From: Bacillus sp. NP157
GTDB taxonomy: Bacteria; Pseudomonadota; Gammaproteobacteria; Xanthomonadales; Rhodanobacteraceae
Assembly (NCBI GenBank): GCA_018889975.1
Contig: CP076546.1
Span: forward strand, 1,736,001 to 1,800,000
Reading direction: 5' to 3'
Length of the DNA: 64,000 nt
Shown here: piece after piece, positions 56,014-64,000 of the stretch
How the letters are laid out: every line of letters starts with the position of its first letter
How positions within the stretch are numbered: position 1 is the first letter of the stretch
Position numbers and translations under genes: made by a program
The notes under the pieces: generated by a model
Databases searched by the model: none
Told to the model about the DNA's origin: nothing
The model's input: only the letters and a program-made list of their open reading frames with translations

Positions 56014-56547
56014 ATGAGTGACGTCGATTCCTCACGGCACGTGCTTCCCGATGTCCTGCAGCCCGGCCTGCGCCTCGTGTTCTGCGGGACGGCGGCCGGT
56101 ACGCGCTCAGCCCGTGACGGCGCGTATTACGCCCATCCCGGCAACATGTTCTGGCGTGCCGTGCATGCGGTGGGACTGACGCCGCGGCTTCTCGCCCCTG
56201 CCGAATATCCACTGATGATCGGTTTCGGCATCGGCTTCACCGACCTGGCCAAGTTCCATCACGGCAACGACAACCAGTTGCCGTCCGACGCGTTCGACGT
56301 CGACGCGCTACGCCGGAAGATCGAACGGTTCGCGCCGCGGGCCATCGCGTTCACCAGCAAGCATGCGGGCATCGCCGCGCTGGGCAAACGCACCGCGATC
56401 GGCGCGCAGCCCGCGACGTTCGGTGGCGCCCGCGCATGGGTCTTGCCGTCACCGTCAGGCCAGGCGCGAGGGTCGTGGAACCTCGCGACATGGCAGGCGA
56501 TGGCCGACGAGGTCACGCGTCAGGGTGCACCCGGCGTCGAGCGATAG
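56014..56547 (+). CDS. mug: G/U mismatch-specific uracil/thymine DNA glycosylase
   Basis: Base-excision repair enzyme removing uracil or 3,N4-ethenocytosine opposite G. 177 residues with LVFCGTAAGTRSA (the GxNPG-like activating loop, with A/T variants as in some Mug proteins), YYAHPGNMFWRAV, GIGFTDLA and the intercalation region WVLPSPSGQARGSW. The 3' end overlaps the convergent cytochrome gene by 28 bp. Confidence 0.88.
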   Translation: MSDVDSSRHVLPDVLQPGLRLVFCGTAAGTRSARDGAYYAHPGNMFWRAVHAVGLTPRLLAPAEYPLMIGFGIGFTDLAKFHHGNDNQLPSDAFDVDALRRKIERFAPRAIAFTSKHAGIAALGKRTAIGAQPATFGGARAWVLPSPSGQARGSWNLATWQAMADEVTRQGAPGVER

Positions 56548-57743
56548 GCGCGCACGTCACCCGGCGACACGGACGGTGCACGGTTCGACCAGGCCTGGCG
56601 GATATACGTCACCACCGCGGCCGCATCGTCATCGCCCAGCACCTGAGAGAACGGCGGCATGGAATACGGTCGTTGTTGAGCTGCCGTCGCGGGCGCGAAG
56701 CCGCCGGATAGCACCACGCGTATCGCATTGATGCCGGTCGGCTCGACCACCGAGACGTTCCCGTCCAACGGCGGATACGCATCGCCCTTCCCTCGGCCGT
56801 CCGCACCGTGGCAATCCGCGCAACGCTGCGCGTAGATTTTCTGGCCCGACTTCGCGAGGACGTCGGCATCCGCGGCCGATTCGCGTTGCGCTTGCGGATC
56901 GCGTGCCGGCAGTGACTTCATGTAGGTCGCCATCGCCGCCAGGTCGGCGTCGGTCAGGTACTGCGTGCTCTTCAGCACGACTTCGGCCATCGGCCCCAGT
57001 GCCGTACCCTTCGGCGAACGGCCGGTCTTCAGCAAGGCCACCACGTCGGCTTCGCTCCATCCGGCTAGCCCTCCGCCCTTGCCCATGGAGAGGTCCGGCG
57101 CGTACCAGTTCTGCACGGGGACGACGCCACCGGCGAGGAAGGGGTCGGTCACCATCGCGCCGAAGCTGTTGCGCTTCGCGTGGCACTCGTTGCAATGGCC
57201 GAGGCCCTGGACGAGGTAGGCGCCACGATTCCACGCGGCGGATTGCTTCGGGTCCGGCTGGTACTCGCCTTCGTCGAAATACATCAGTCGCCACGTCGCC
57301 ATCAGCGTGCGCACGCGGTATGGCCAGCGCAGCGTGTTGTCGGTTGCCGGGTTCTTCACCGCGGGCAGCGAGTGCAGGTAGGCGAACATGGCGTCGCTGT
57401 CGGCGCGCGTCACCTTCGTGTACGAGGTGAACGGGAATGCCGGGTACAACGACGTGCCGTCGTGGGCCTTGCCGCTGTGCAGGGCCTGGTAGAAATCGTC
57501 GGCGCTCCACGCGCCCAGGCCGGTCTCGCGATCGGGGGTGAGGTTGGGCGATGGGATCGCACCGAATGGGGTCGGCACCACGCGGCCGCCGGCCATCGGC
57601 GTGCCGTTGCGGGCGGTGTGGCAGGAGGCGCAGTCGCCGGCGGTTATCAGGTAGCGGCCTTCAGTGATGGGGTCGCGCGCGGGCGCGCTCCTACAGACGA
57701 GCGACGCGATGAGGAAGATAGCGAGGGAGAGGCTCGTTTTCAT
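56520..57743 (-). CDS. Triheme cytochrome c, dehydrogenase subunit type
   Basis: 407-residue exported cytochrome with three CxxCH sites (CASCHT, CNECHA, CADCHG), spaced as in the cytochrome subunits of membrane-bound alcohol or gluconate dehydrogenases (AdhB-like). It would pass electrons from a periplasmic dehydrogenase to quinone or oxidase; no dehydrogenase gene is nearby. The N-terminus (MKTSLSLAIFLIASLVCRSAPARD) contains residues encoded by an in-frame REP (57672-57695), which provide the end of the signal peptide, including a possible SAPA cleavage site. Three bases separate it from the upstream c4-type gene. Confidence 0.88.
   Translation of the reverse strand: MKTSLSLAIFLIASLVCRSAPARDPITEGRYLITAGDCASCHTARNGTPMAGGRVVPTPFGAIPSPNLTPDRETGLGAWSADDFYQALHSGKAHDGTSLYPAFPFTSYTKVTRADSDAMFAYLHSLPAVKNPATDNTLRWPYRVRTLMATWRLMYFDEGEYQPDPKQSAAWNRGAYLVQGLGHCNECHAKRNSFGAMVTDPFLAGGVVPVQNWYAPDLSMGKGGGLAGWSEADVVALLKTGRSPKGTALGPMAEVVLKSTQYLTDADLAAMATYMKSLPARDPQAQRESAADADVLAKSGQKIYAQRCADCHGADGRGKGDAYPPLDGNVSVVEPTGINAIRVVLSGGFAPATAAQQRPYSMPPFSQVLGDDDAAAVVTYIRQAWSNRAPSVSPGDVRAYRSTPGAP
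57672..57695 (-). repeat. REP-like element inside a coding sequence
   Basis: A CCCGCG-variant REP lies wholly within the cytochrome c gene, translated as CRSAPARD. Its TAG is out of frame, so the gene stays open. Confidence 0.88.
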
Positions 57744-57746
57744 GGG

Positions 57747-58442
57747 TCAGCCTCCCAGCACGCCGCAGTGCAGTGGCGGCTTCACGCTGCCGGGTGGTTC
57801 CGCGTGCGCGTCGGGTGGGACCGGGCGCGAGGCCAGCCATGCGGAAACGGCGCTGATGTCGGCATCGGTGAGGTGGCTGACCACGGTTGCCATGCAGTCC
57901 GGCGCGGTGGTGCTTCGGGTGTCGGTACGCCATGCGCCCAGTTGCGCGCTGATGTAGTCGTACGGCAGGCCGACCAGCCCCGGGATGTCCGGTTGCACGC
58001 CGGTGAGGTTCGGGCCGTGGCAGGCCATGCAGGCAGGCACGCCCTTCGCGGCATCGCCCCGGGTCACCAGCTGTTCGCCCCGGGCCACGGCGGCGGCGGT
58101 CATCCGCGGCGTCGGGTGCGTCGCGTAGGGAACATCCTGGGCCGCGAAGTACGCGGCGATCTCGTGGATGTAGGCCTCGTCCAGCGGGGCGACCATGTAT
58201 TCCATGATCTCGTAGTGGCGCAGGCCCTTCTGGAAATCCTGCATCTGTCGCGCGAGATACCCAGCGGGCTTGCCGGCCAAGCGCGGATTGAAACCGTTGT
58301 CGCCACCCTCGCCATGCGCGCCGTGGCAGCTGGTACACGCGGCGATGCGCTGCTGGAGCGTGTCCGGCACCGGCGCCGCATCCTGCGCGCGTGCCGCGAA
58401 CGACAGCGCGGCCAGCACGATCCATCCCCAACAACGTCGCAT
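57747..58442 (-). CDS. Diheme c4-type cytochrome
   Basis: 231 residues with a signal peptide ending FAARA and two CxxCH sites (CTSCHG and CMACHG) in two similar halves, as in cytochrome c4 / class I diheme proteins. Axial Met candidates lie in the YMVAPLDE and CMATVV regions. Probably soluble or membrane-associated periplasmic electron carrier, co-transcribed with the triheme gene downstream. ATG 58442 gives a normal signal peptide. Confidence 0.88.
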   Translation of the reverse strand: MRRCWGWIVLAALSFAARAQDAAPVPDTLQQRIAACTSCHGAHGEGGDNGFNPRLAGKPAGYLARQMQDFQKGLRHYEIMEYMVAPLDEAYIHEIAAYFAAQDVPYATHPTPRMTAAAVARGEQLVTRGDAAKGVPACMACHGPNLTGVQPDIPGLVGLPYDYISAQLGAWRTDTRSTTAPDCMATVVSHLTDADISAVSAWLASRPVPPDAHAEPPGSVKPPLHCGVLGG

Positions 58443-58542
58443 CGCCAGCTCCCTGGGTCTCACCTTGGGTGACGACCGGAGTATAGCCACACGCTGCCGG
58501 TTGGCTTGGATATTATCGGAGCGTCCACCGGGGAGAGACGTT

Positions 58543-60117
58543 ATGCCGCATCGCCACCACCGCACGCTTGCCATCGCCCTGGCACTCGCCCTGCCCTTCG
58601 CCGCGCATGCGCGCGATGCCGGCAAGGACGATGCCTATGCGTCCATCGCCACGCTGAAGCAGGCCTACGCACGCGGCGAGCTCACCCCCACGGGCGTCAC
58701 CTCGCTGTTCCTCGATCGGATCGCGCGCCTCGACAAGGCCGGCCCGCGCATCAACGCCGTGCTCGAGACCAATCCCGATGCGCTGGCCATCGCCGGCAAG
58801 GCACGTGGCAAGGGTGCCCTCGCGGGTATCCCGATCCTGCTCAAGGACAACATCGACACCGGCGACAGGATGCAGACCACGGCGGGCTCACTTGCCCTCG
58901 CCGGCTCGACGGCGCCGAAGGATTCGGCGGTCGCCGCACGGCTGCGCAAGGCCGGGGCGATCATCCTGGGCAAGACCAACCTCAGCGAGTGGGCGAACAT
59001 GCGCTCCAGCCACGCCACCAGCGGCTGGACGGGACGCGGCGGGCTCACCGTCAATCCTTACGTGCTCGATCGCAACGCCTGCGGTTCCAGCGCCGGTTCC
59101 GGCAGCGCGGTGGCCGCTGGCCTGGCCACGGTCGCGATCGGCAGCGAAACCGACGGCTCGATCATCTGCCCCGCGTCGATGACCGGCCTGGTCGGGATCA
59201 AACCCACCGTCGGCCTGGTCAGCCGCACCGGCATCATCCCCATCTCGCACAGCCAGGACACGGCGGGGCCGATGGCACGCAGCGTGGCCGATGCCGCCGC
59301 GGTGCTTGGCGCCATCGCCGGCAGCGACCCATCCGATCCGGCGACGAAGGACGCCGACAAGCATGCCACCGACTACACGAAGTTCCTCGACCCGAACGCG
59401 CTGCGCGGCAAGCGCATCGGCGTGGTCCGCCAGCTGGCCGGCATCGAGCCCAATGCCGACGCCGCGCTGGAAAAGACGATCGCCTTGCTCAAGGCGCAGG
59501 GCGCGGTGGTCGTCGATAACGTCGAGATCCCGCACCTGAAGGAGCTGAGCGAGCACGAGCTCGACGTGTTGCTCTACGAGTTCAGGCACGACATCGCGGC
59601 CTACCTCGCCACGCGCCCCAACCAGCCGATGAAGACGCTGGCGGACCTGATCGCCTTCAACGAGGCGCACAAGGACCAGGAGATGCCGTGGTTCGGCCAG
59701 GAGCTGTTCCTGCAGGCGCAGGCGAAGAAGGACCTGGACGATCCGGAATACAAGACGATCGTCGAGAAGAACAAGCGCCTCGCCGGCCCGGAAGGTATCG
59801 ATGCGGCGTTGGCGAAGGACCACCTGGACGCACTGCTCGCGCCGAGCTGGGGCCCGGCCTTCGTCAACGACCTGGTGCTGGGCGACCACGTGGTCAGCGG
59901 CGACCCGACGGTCGGCGGCGTGTCCGCACCGGCGGCGATCGCGGGCTATCCGTCGATCACCCTGCCCGTGGCGTTCGCGCATGAGCTGCCGGTGGGCGTG
60001 GTGTTTTTCGGTTCGAAGTGGAGCGAGCCGACGTTGATCGGGATCGCTTATGGGGTGGAGCAGAAGGTCGAGGCGTTCCAGCGGCCTAAGTTTCTGGCGA
60101 CGCTGCCGATTCGCTGA
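58543..60117 (+). CDS. Exported amidase (amidase signature family)
   Basis: 524 residues with a signal peptide (LAIALALALPFAAHA). The Ser-cisSer-Lys triad is visible: K101 in ILLKDNIDTGD, cis-Ser in CGSSAGSGSAVAAG (182-183) and the nucleophile S206 in GSETDGSIICP. Members hydrolyse amides, including peptide amides and amino-acid amides; the substrate is not known. GGGGAGAG precedes ATG 58543. Confidence 0.9.
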   Translation: MPHRHHRTLAIALALALPFAAHARDAGKDDAYASIATLKQAYARGELTPTGVTSLFLDRIARLDKAGPRINAVLETNPDALAIAGKARGKGALAGIPILLKDNIDTGDRMQTTAGSLALAGSTAPKDSAVAARLRKAGAIILGKTNLSEWANMRSSHATSGWTGRGGLTVNPYVLDRNACGSSAGSGSAVAAGLATVAIGSETDGSIICPASMTGLVGIKPTVGLVSRTGIIPISHSQDTAGPMARSVADAAAVLGAIAGSDPSDPATKDADKHATDYTKFLDPNALRGKRIGVVRQLAGIEPNADAALEKTIALLKAQGAVVVDNVEIPHLKELSEHELDVLLYEFRHDIAAYLATRPNQPMKTLADLIAFNEAHKDQEMPWFGQELFLQAQAKKDLDDPEYKTIVEKNKRLAGPEGIDAALAKDHLDALLAPSWGPAFVNDLVLGDHVVSGDPTVGGVSAPAAIAGYPSITLPVAFAHELPVGVVFFGSKWSEPTLIGIAYGVEQKVEAFQRPKFLATLPIR

Positions 60118-60132
60118 GGAAGCCTGATGCAT

Positions 60133-60223
60133 GTAGGAGCGCGCCTGCGCGCGATGGGGGGCCACGCCGGGGTCGACGATCGGGTCGACGATGGCCCCTT
60201 TCGCGCGCAGGCGCGCTCCTACA
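60133..60223. repeat. REP-like inverted pair
   Basis: Forward unit 60133-60154 and reverse unit 60202-60223 between the convergent amidase and galU genes; the spacer has a GGTCGACGATCGGGTCGACGA direct repeat. Confidence 0.88.
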
Positions 60224-60232
60224 GGACAGTCT

Positions 60233-61108
60233 TTATTTGGCGGCGTATTCGCGGACGATCGGGGCGAGCTTGGGATCTTCCAGCGCCATCGCGAGGGTGG
60301 CGCGGACGAGGCCGGCCTTGTTGCCGCAGTCGAAGCGGGTGCCTTCGAACTTGTACGACAGCACCTTGCCGTTGTCCTTGAGCAGGTTTTCGATCGCGTC
60401 GGTGAGCTGGATTTCGCCACCGGCGCCCGGCGTCGTCTTCTCCAGGTACTCGAAGATCTCGCACGGCAGCACGTAACGGCCCACCACGGCGAGGTTCGAC
60501 GGTGCGTCGGCCGGCTTCGGCTTCTCCACCATGTGCTCGATCCGGCCGGTGCGCTCGTTGATCTGCTCGCTGACCTTCACCACGCCGTACTTGTCGGTGT
60601 CCTTCTCCGGCACCTCTTCCACCGCGATGACACCGGCCTCTTCCTTGCGGGCGAGGTCGGCCATCTGACCCAGGGCGCCGCGGCCGTTTTTCGTCCAGAT
60701 CAGGTCGTCGGGCAGCATGACGCCGAACCGTTCTTCGTTCACAACGGCCTTGGCACGCAGTACCGCATCGCCCAGGCCCAGGGCCTCGGGCTGGGTCACG
60801 AACACGCAGCGCACGTGGCGCGGGAGGATGCCGCGCAGGATGGCGAGCAGCTCATCCTTGTTCTTTTCCGCCAGCTTCTCTTCCAGCTCGTACGCCTTGT
60901 CGAAGTAATCGGCGATGGCGTGCTTGTAGCGGTTGGTCACGAAGACCAGCGTGTCCGCACCGGCGTCGACGGCTTCGTCCACGGCGTACTGGATCAACGG
61001 TCGGTCGAGCACCGGGAGCATTTCCTTGGCCACGACCTTGGTCGCGGGAAGGAAGCGAGTACCAAGGCCAGCCACGGGAAAGACTACCGTGCGCAGGGGT
61101 TGGGTCAT
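60233..61108 (-). CDS. galU: UTP-glucose-1-phosphate uridylyltransferase
   Basis: Makes UDP-glucose for surface polysaccharide. 291 residues with FPVAGLGTRFLPATKVVAKEMLPVLDRPLIQYAV (nucleotide binding with catalytic Lys), FVTQPEALGLGDAVL, LPDDL, VEKP and FDCGNKAGLV, all diagnostic for bacterial GalU. Its ATG overlaps the stop of the upstream dehydratase gene (ATGA), so the two are translationally coupled within a polysaccharide operon. Confidence 0.96.
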   Translation of the reverse strand: MTQPLRTVVFPVAGLGTRFLPATKVVAKEMLPVLDRPLIQYAVDEAVDAGADTLVFVTNRYKHAIADYFDKAYELEEKLAEKNKDELLAILRGILPRHVRCVFVTQPEALGLGDAVLRAKAVVNEERFGVMLPDDLIWTKNGRGALGQMADLARKEEAGVIAVEEVPEKDTDKYGVVKVSEQINERTGRIEHMVEKPKPADAPSNLAVVGRYVLPCEIFEYLEKTTPGAGGEIQLTDAIENLLKDNGKVLSYKFEGTRFDCGNKAGLVRATLAMALEDPKLAPIVREYAAK

Positions 61109-63003
61109 GCGATGTCTCCACTTTCGTTGCGGCGGAGCGGCAGTACGTTGCCCGACTGCGACTCGCTCCAGCGGAACGAGGGCAACAGTTGCGACACGCA
61201 CCGGCGCAGGGTTTCTTCGTCGAACGCCAGCACCGCCTCCTCGGCGCGTGCCAGCTGCGTCTGTAGCAGGTCCCACGACACCTGGCGGTGCTGGGCCTGG
61301 AAAATCTTCGCGTGAGTCGTACTGGTGTAGTTCTCAAGCGGGTGGAACAATTCTTCGAACAACTTCTCGCCCGAACGCAGGCCGGTGTAGACGATCTGCA
61401 CGTCCGAGCCCGGGCGCTTGCCGGCCAGGCGGATCATCTGCTCGGCGAGGTCGCGGATCTTCACCGGGTCGCCCATGTCCAGCGCGAAGATCTCGCCACC
61501 CTTGCCCAGCGTCGCCGCCTGCAGGATCAGCTGGCAGGCTTCCGGGATGGTCATGAAGTAACGCGAGATTTCCGGATGGGTGATGGTCACCGGACCGCCC
61601 TGTCGGATCTGCCGACGGAACAACGGCACCACCGACCCGGCCGAATCCAGCACGTTACCGAAGCGAACGGTGATGAAACGTGTAGACGTGTGCGCGGCGA
61701 GGTTCTGGCACCAGATCTCGGCCATGCGCTTGCAGGCACCCATCACCGAGGTCGGGTTGACCGCCTTGTCGGTGGAGATCAGCACGAAGGTCTCGGCACC
61801 GCAGCGGACGGCGGCGTCGGCCACCACACGGGTGCCCTGGACGTTGTTGCGGAACGCTTCGCGGAGCTGGCCCTGCAGCATGGGGACATGCTTGTAGGCA
61901 GCGGCATGGAACACGATCTGCGGCTGGGTCTCTTCGAACAGGCGCTGGATCGCGACGGTCTCACGCGCGTCGGTGAGCACGCCGTTGAAGATCAGCTCGG
62001 GGTACGCGGAGGTCAGCTCCTGGCCAATCCGGTACAGGTTGTACTCGGACATCTCCACCACGGTGAGCGACGCGGCGCCGAGGCGCGCGACCTGTCGGCA
62101 CAGTTCCGAACCGATCGAGCCACCGCCACCGGTGACCAGCACGCGGCGGCCGCTGATGTTCTCGCGGATCGCCGTCCAGTCCAGCTCCACCGCATCGCGG
62201 CCGAGCAGGTCCTCGATGGCGACCTCCTTGATCTCGTTGAACTGCGCGCGGCCCGCGACCACGTCTTCCAGGCGCGGCACGGTACGGAACGGCAGGCCGG
62301 TGCTTTCGCAGAACGCCACGATGCGGCGCATCTGCGCCGTGGTGGCACCCGGCACGGCGATCAGCAGCATCTGCACGGCGACGGCCTTGGACAACTCGGC
62401 CAGCTGGTCGATCGTGCCCAGCACCGGGGTGCCGCCGATCTGTGCACCGCGCAGGGCCATGTTGTCGTCGACGAAGCCGATTACGCTGTAGCGGCTGTCA
62501 CGGCGCAGGTCGCGGGCCAGCGCGTCGCCGGCCCGGTCAGCGCCGACGATCAGCACGCGCTTGGTCGGCGCGGACTGGAACAGGTCGATCCGGCTGTCTT
62601 TCCAGAAGCGATAGCTCAGTCGCGGCAGGCCGAGCAGCACCACCAGCACCACCGGGTAGACCAGCAGCACCGAGCGCGGCACGCCGTCCAGGCGCGCGTA
62701 CATGACCATGGCCAGGCCGATGATCAGCGAGCCGATCACGGTGGCCTTGATGATGTTCCAGAGGTCGGGGAGGCTGGCGAAGCGCCAGACGCCCTTGTAC
62801 AGGCCGGTCCAGTTGAACACCGCGCCCTGCACCAGCAGGACCAGCGGGAATTCCATCGGCAGGTAGGTCACCGCGGCCGTGTCAGGCATCAGTGCATAGC
62901 GCAACGACTTGGCGATCCACCACGCGAGGGCCGCCATCGCAAGGTCGTGCGCGACGACCGCGGTGCGGGGGTGGATGATGCCTATGAACTTACGCAGAAA
63001 CAT
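61105..63003 (-). CDS. Membrane nucleotide-sugar 4,6-dehydratase, WbpM/CapD-like
   Basis: 632 residues. Four N-terminal helices (to about 125), a CoA-binding-like Rossmann domain (VLIVGADRAGDALARDL) and an SDR dehydratase domain with VTGGGGSIGSELCRQ (about 287-301), AAAYKHVPM, and the STDKAVNPTSVMGACKR active site, where M/K replaces the usual Tyr/Lys. Such enzymes convert UDP-GlcNAc to the 4-keto-6-deoxy sugar for O-antigen or capsule. Start overlaps the stop of the upstream transferase by 14 bp. Confidence 0.93.
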   Translation of the reverse strand: MFLRKFIGIIHPRTAVVAHDLAMAALAWWIAKSLRYALMPDTAAVTYLPMEFPLVLLVQGAVFNWTGLYKGVWRFASLPDLWNIIKATVIGSLIIGLAMVMYARLDGVPRSVLLVYPVVLVVLLGLPRLSYRFWKDSRIDLFQSAPTKRVLIVGADRAGDALARDLRRDSRYSVIGFVDDNMALRGAQIGGTPVLGTIDQLAELSKAVAVQMLLIAVPGATTAQMRRIVAFCESTGLPFRTVPRLEDVVAGRAQFNEIKEVAIEDLLGRDAVELDWTAIRENISGRRVLVTGGGGSIGSELCRQVARLGAASLTVVEMSEYNLYRIGQELTSAYPELIFNGVLTDARETVAIQRLFEETQPQIVFHAAAYKHVPMLQGQLREAFRNNVQGTRVVADAAVRCGAETFVLISTDKAVNPTSVMGACKRMAEIWCQNLAAHTSTRFITVRFGNVLDSAGSVVPLFRRQIRQGGPVTITHPEISRYFMTIPEACQLILQAATLGKGGEIFALDMGDPVKIRDLAEQMIRLAGKRPGSDVQIVYTGLRSGEKLFEELFHPLENYTSTTHAKIFQAQHRQVSWDLLQTQLARAEEAVLAFDEETLRRCVSQLLPSFRWSESQSGNVLPLRRNESGDIA

Positions 63004-64000
63004 GTCGCTCCCTTCGGCGCAAGCATCGACGCTTGCCAGTACACCAGGCCGCTGCCCCCAGCACGTAAACCGCTACACAGCATACGGGCGCGGCCGCCGG
63101 GTGGCGGAGCGCGATCCATGCGCCGGGCGAACAGACGAGGAGGTTCCACACCAGGTACCAGCCGGATACCGTCGTGTGGGTCTCTCCCCGCCTTACAAGC
63201 CATTGATACAGGTGCTCGCGATGCGGAGTGTACCAGCGTGCACCGCGCAGCATTCGCACGAGCAGCGTCAATGTTGCGTCGATGACGAATGCCGACGACA
63301 GGATGAGTTCAGGCCAGAGCAGGTCCGTCCGCCAGGCCCAGAGCACGGCGGTCAGGGCGAAGACGATGAAGCCCAGCGTGGCGCTGCCCACGTCGCCCAT
63401 GAAAATGCGGGCCGGCGAGCGGTTGAACCACCAGAAGCCGAGCGCCGCCATGGCCATGGCGGAGGCGGCCACCGCGATGCCCAGGGGGGCCCCGGCGCTG
63501 TCGGCGACCCGGCTGGTGGCCAGCCCGAAGAAGACCGCCTGCAGGGCGGCGATGCCGTCGATGCCGTCCATGAAGTTGTGCAGGTTGATGCACCAGACCC
63601 CGGCCAGCAGCAGCGGCAGGGCCCACCACAGGCTGGCGGTCTGCCAGGCCACCGCCACGCAGAACAGCAGGGTCGCGGCGAGCTGGATGAACAGGCGGGG
63701 CTTGATCGGCAAGGATCCGTGGTCGTCCAGCCAGCCGATCGCCGCGACGGCTATGACCCCGACGGTGAAGGCGGCAACTACCCCGGCCCCGGGAACGGGG
63801 AAAACAGCAGGAACGCCGCCGGCATGCTGACCAGCACGGCCAGTACGATGCCGATGCCACCGCCGCGCGGGGTGGGCAGGGAATGCGAGCGTCGGCGCCC
63901 GGGTTCGTCAAGCAGACCCCTGCGCTGGGCGTAGGCGATGGCCGCCCGGACCGTCCCGAGCGACACCAGCAACGCGATGACGAGGCAGCCGGCGGCAAAC
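62990..64000 (-). pseudogene. WbpL/WecA-like glycosyl-1-phosphate transferase, frameshifted and cut by window end
   Basis: Initiates lipid-linked O-antigen synthesis by transferring a sugar phosphate to undecaprenyl phosphate. From the window edge one frame reads a family-typical RRGLLDEPGRRRSHSLPTPR and GGGIGIVLAVLV up to a TAG at 63778-63780. The next frame continues without a break in homology as VVAAFTVGVIAVAAIGWLDDHG, NLHNFMDGIDGIA, MGDVGSATLGF and HREHLYQWL, to the stop at 62990. A single-base change in the run GGGGCCGGGG (about 63779-63790) separates them. Either a real mutation inactivating polysaccharide initiation or a homopolymer error. The N-terminus lies beyond 64000. Confidence 0.8.

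Overview
The window is about 64 kb of high-GC chromosome from a gammaproteobacterium. Gene content and order (tpiA-secG-tRNA-Leu, an Omega/Xi-like glutathionyl-hydroquinone reductase, CrbSR-type regulators, many TonB/PHB scavenging genes) and the abundance of a GTAGGAGCGCGCC...GCGCG REP-like palindrome suggest the Xanthomonadales, probably Rhodanobacteraceae (Luteibacter/Dyella-like). The assignment is inference; no rRNA is present.

Layout. 1-2.9 kb: remnant of an integrative element next to tRNA-Leu(GAG), with a stand-alone RelA/SpoT-domain gene and a decayed P4-type integrase. 3-4.3 kb: tRNA-Leu, secG, tpiA on the minus strand. 4.5-21.9 kb: ordinary chromosome with a large MscS-type channel, serine hydrolase, a ParD-like/methionine aminopeptidase pair under a palindromic operator, EamA and ABC transporters, M1 peptidase, glutathionyl-hydroquinone reductase, gnd, CDF transporter, mdh, aminotransferase and ppiB. 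22-33.6 kb: a locus that reads as polyhydroxybutyrate/3-hydroxybutyrate scavenging: oligomer hydrolase, CrbR/CrbS-like acetate-type two-component pair, PHB depolymerase, TonB receptor, GntP-family 3HB permease and a secreted lipase. 33.8-44.3 kb: an islet of lower GC bracketed by identical 38-bp direct repeats, carrying an HlyB/HlyD type I secretion pair, three unrecognised 4-TM membrane proteins and a 1585-residue RTX protein with four 161-residue tandem repeats. 44.4-53.5 kb: UGT-like glycosyltransferase, two unknown exported/membrane proteins, an unusual lipoprotein fused to a type IV pilin-like domain, typA, a 900-bp nested palindrome and a DUF1003 gene. 53.6-54.8 kb: an intact IS3-family element inserted in a REP. 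54.9-60.1 kb: MscS channel, mug, two cytochromes c, amidase. 60.2-64 kb: surface polysaccharide genes galU, a wbpM/capD-like dehydratase and a frameshifted wbpL/wecA-like glycosyl-1-phosphate transferase cut by the window end.

REP-like elements occur at about 17 sites, singly, as inverted pairs, and as a 56-bp tandem array. They do more than fill gaps: four genes take their TAG stop codon from the first bases of a REP, one cytochrome c gene reads through a REP in frame, and one REP is the target of the IS. The most promising under-described systems are the RTX islet with its trio of small membrane proteins, the ParD-like/MetAP pair, and the lipoprotein-pilin fusion.
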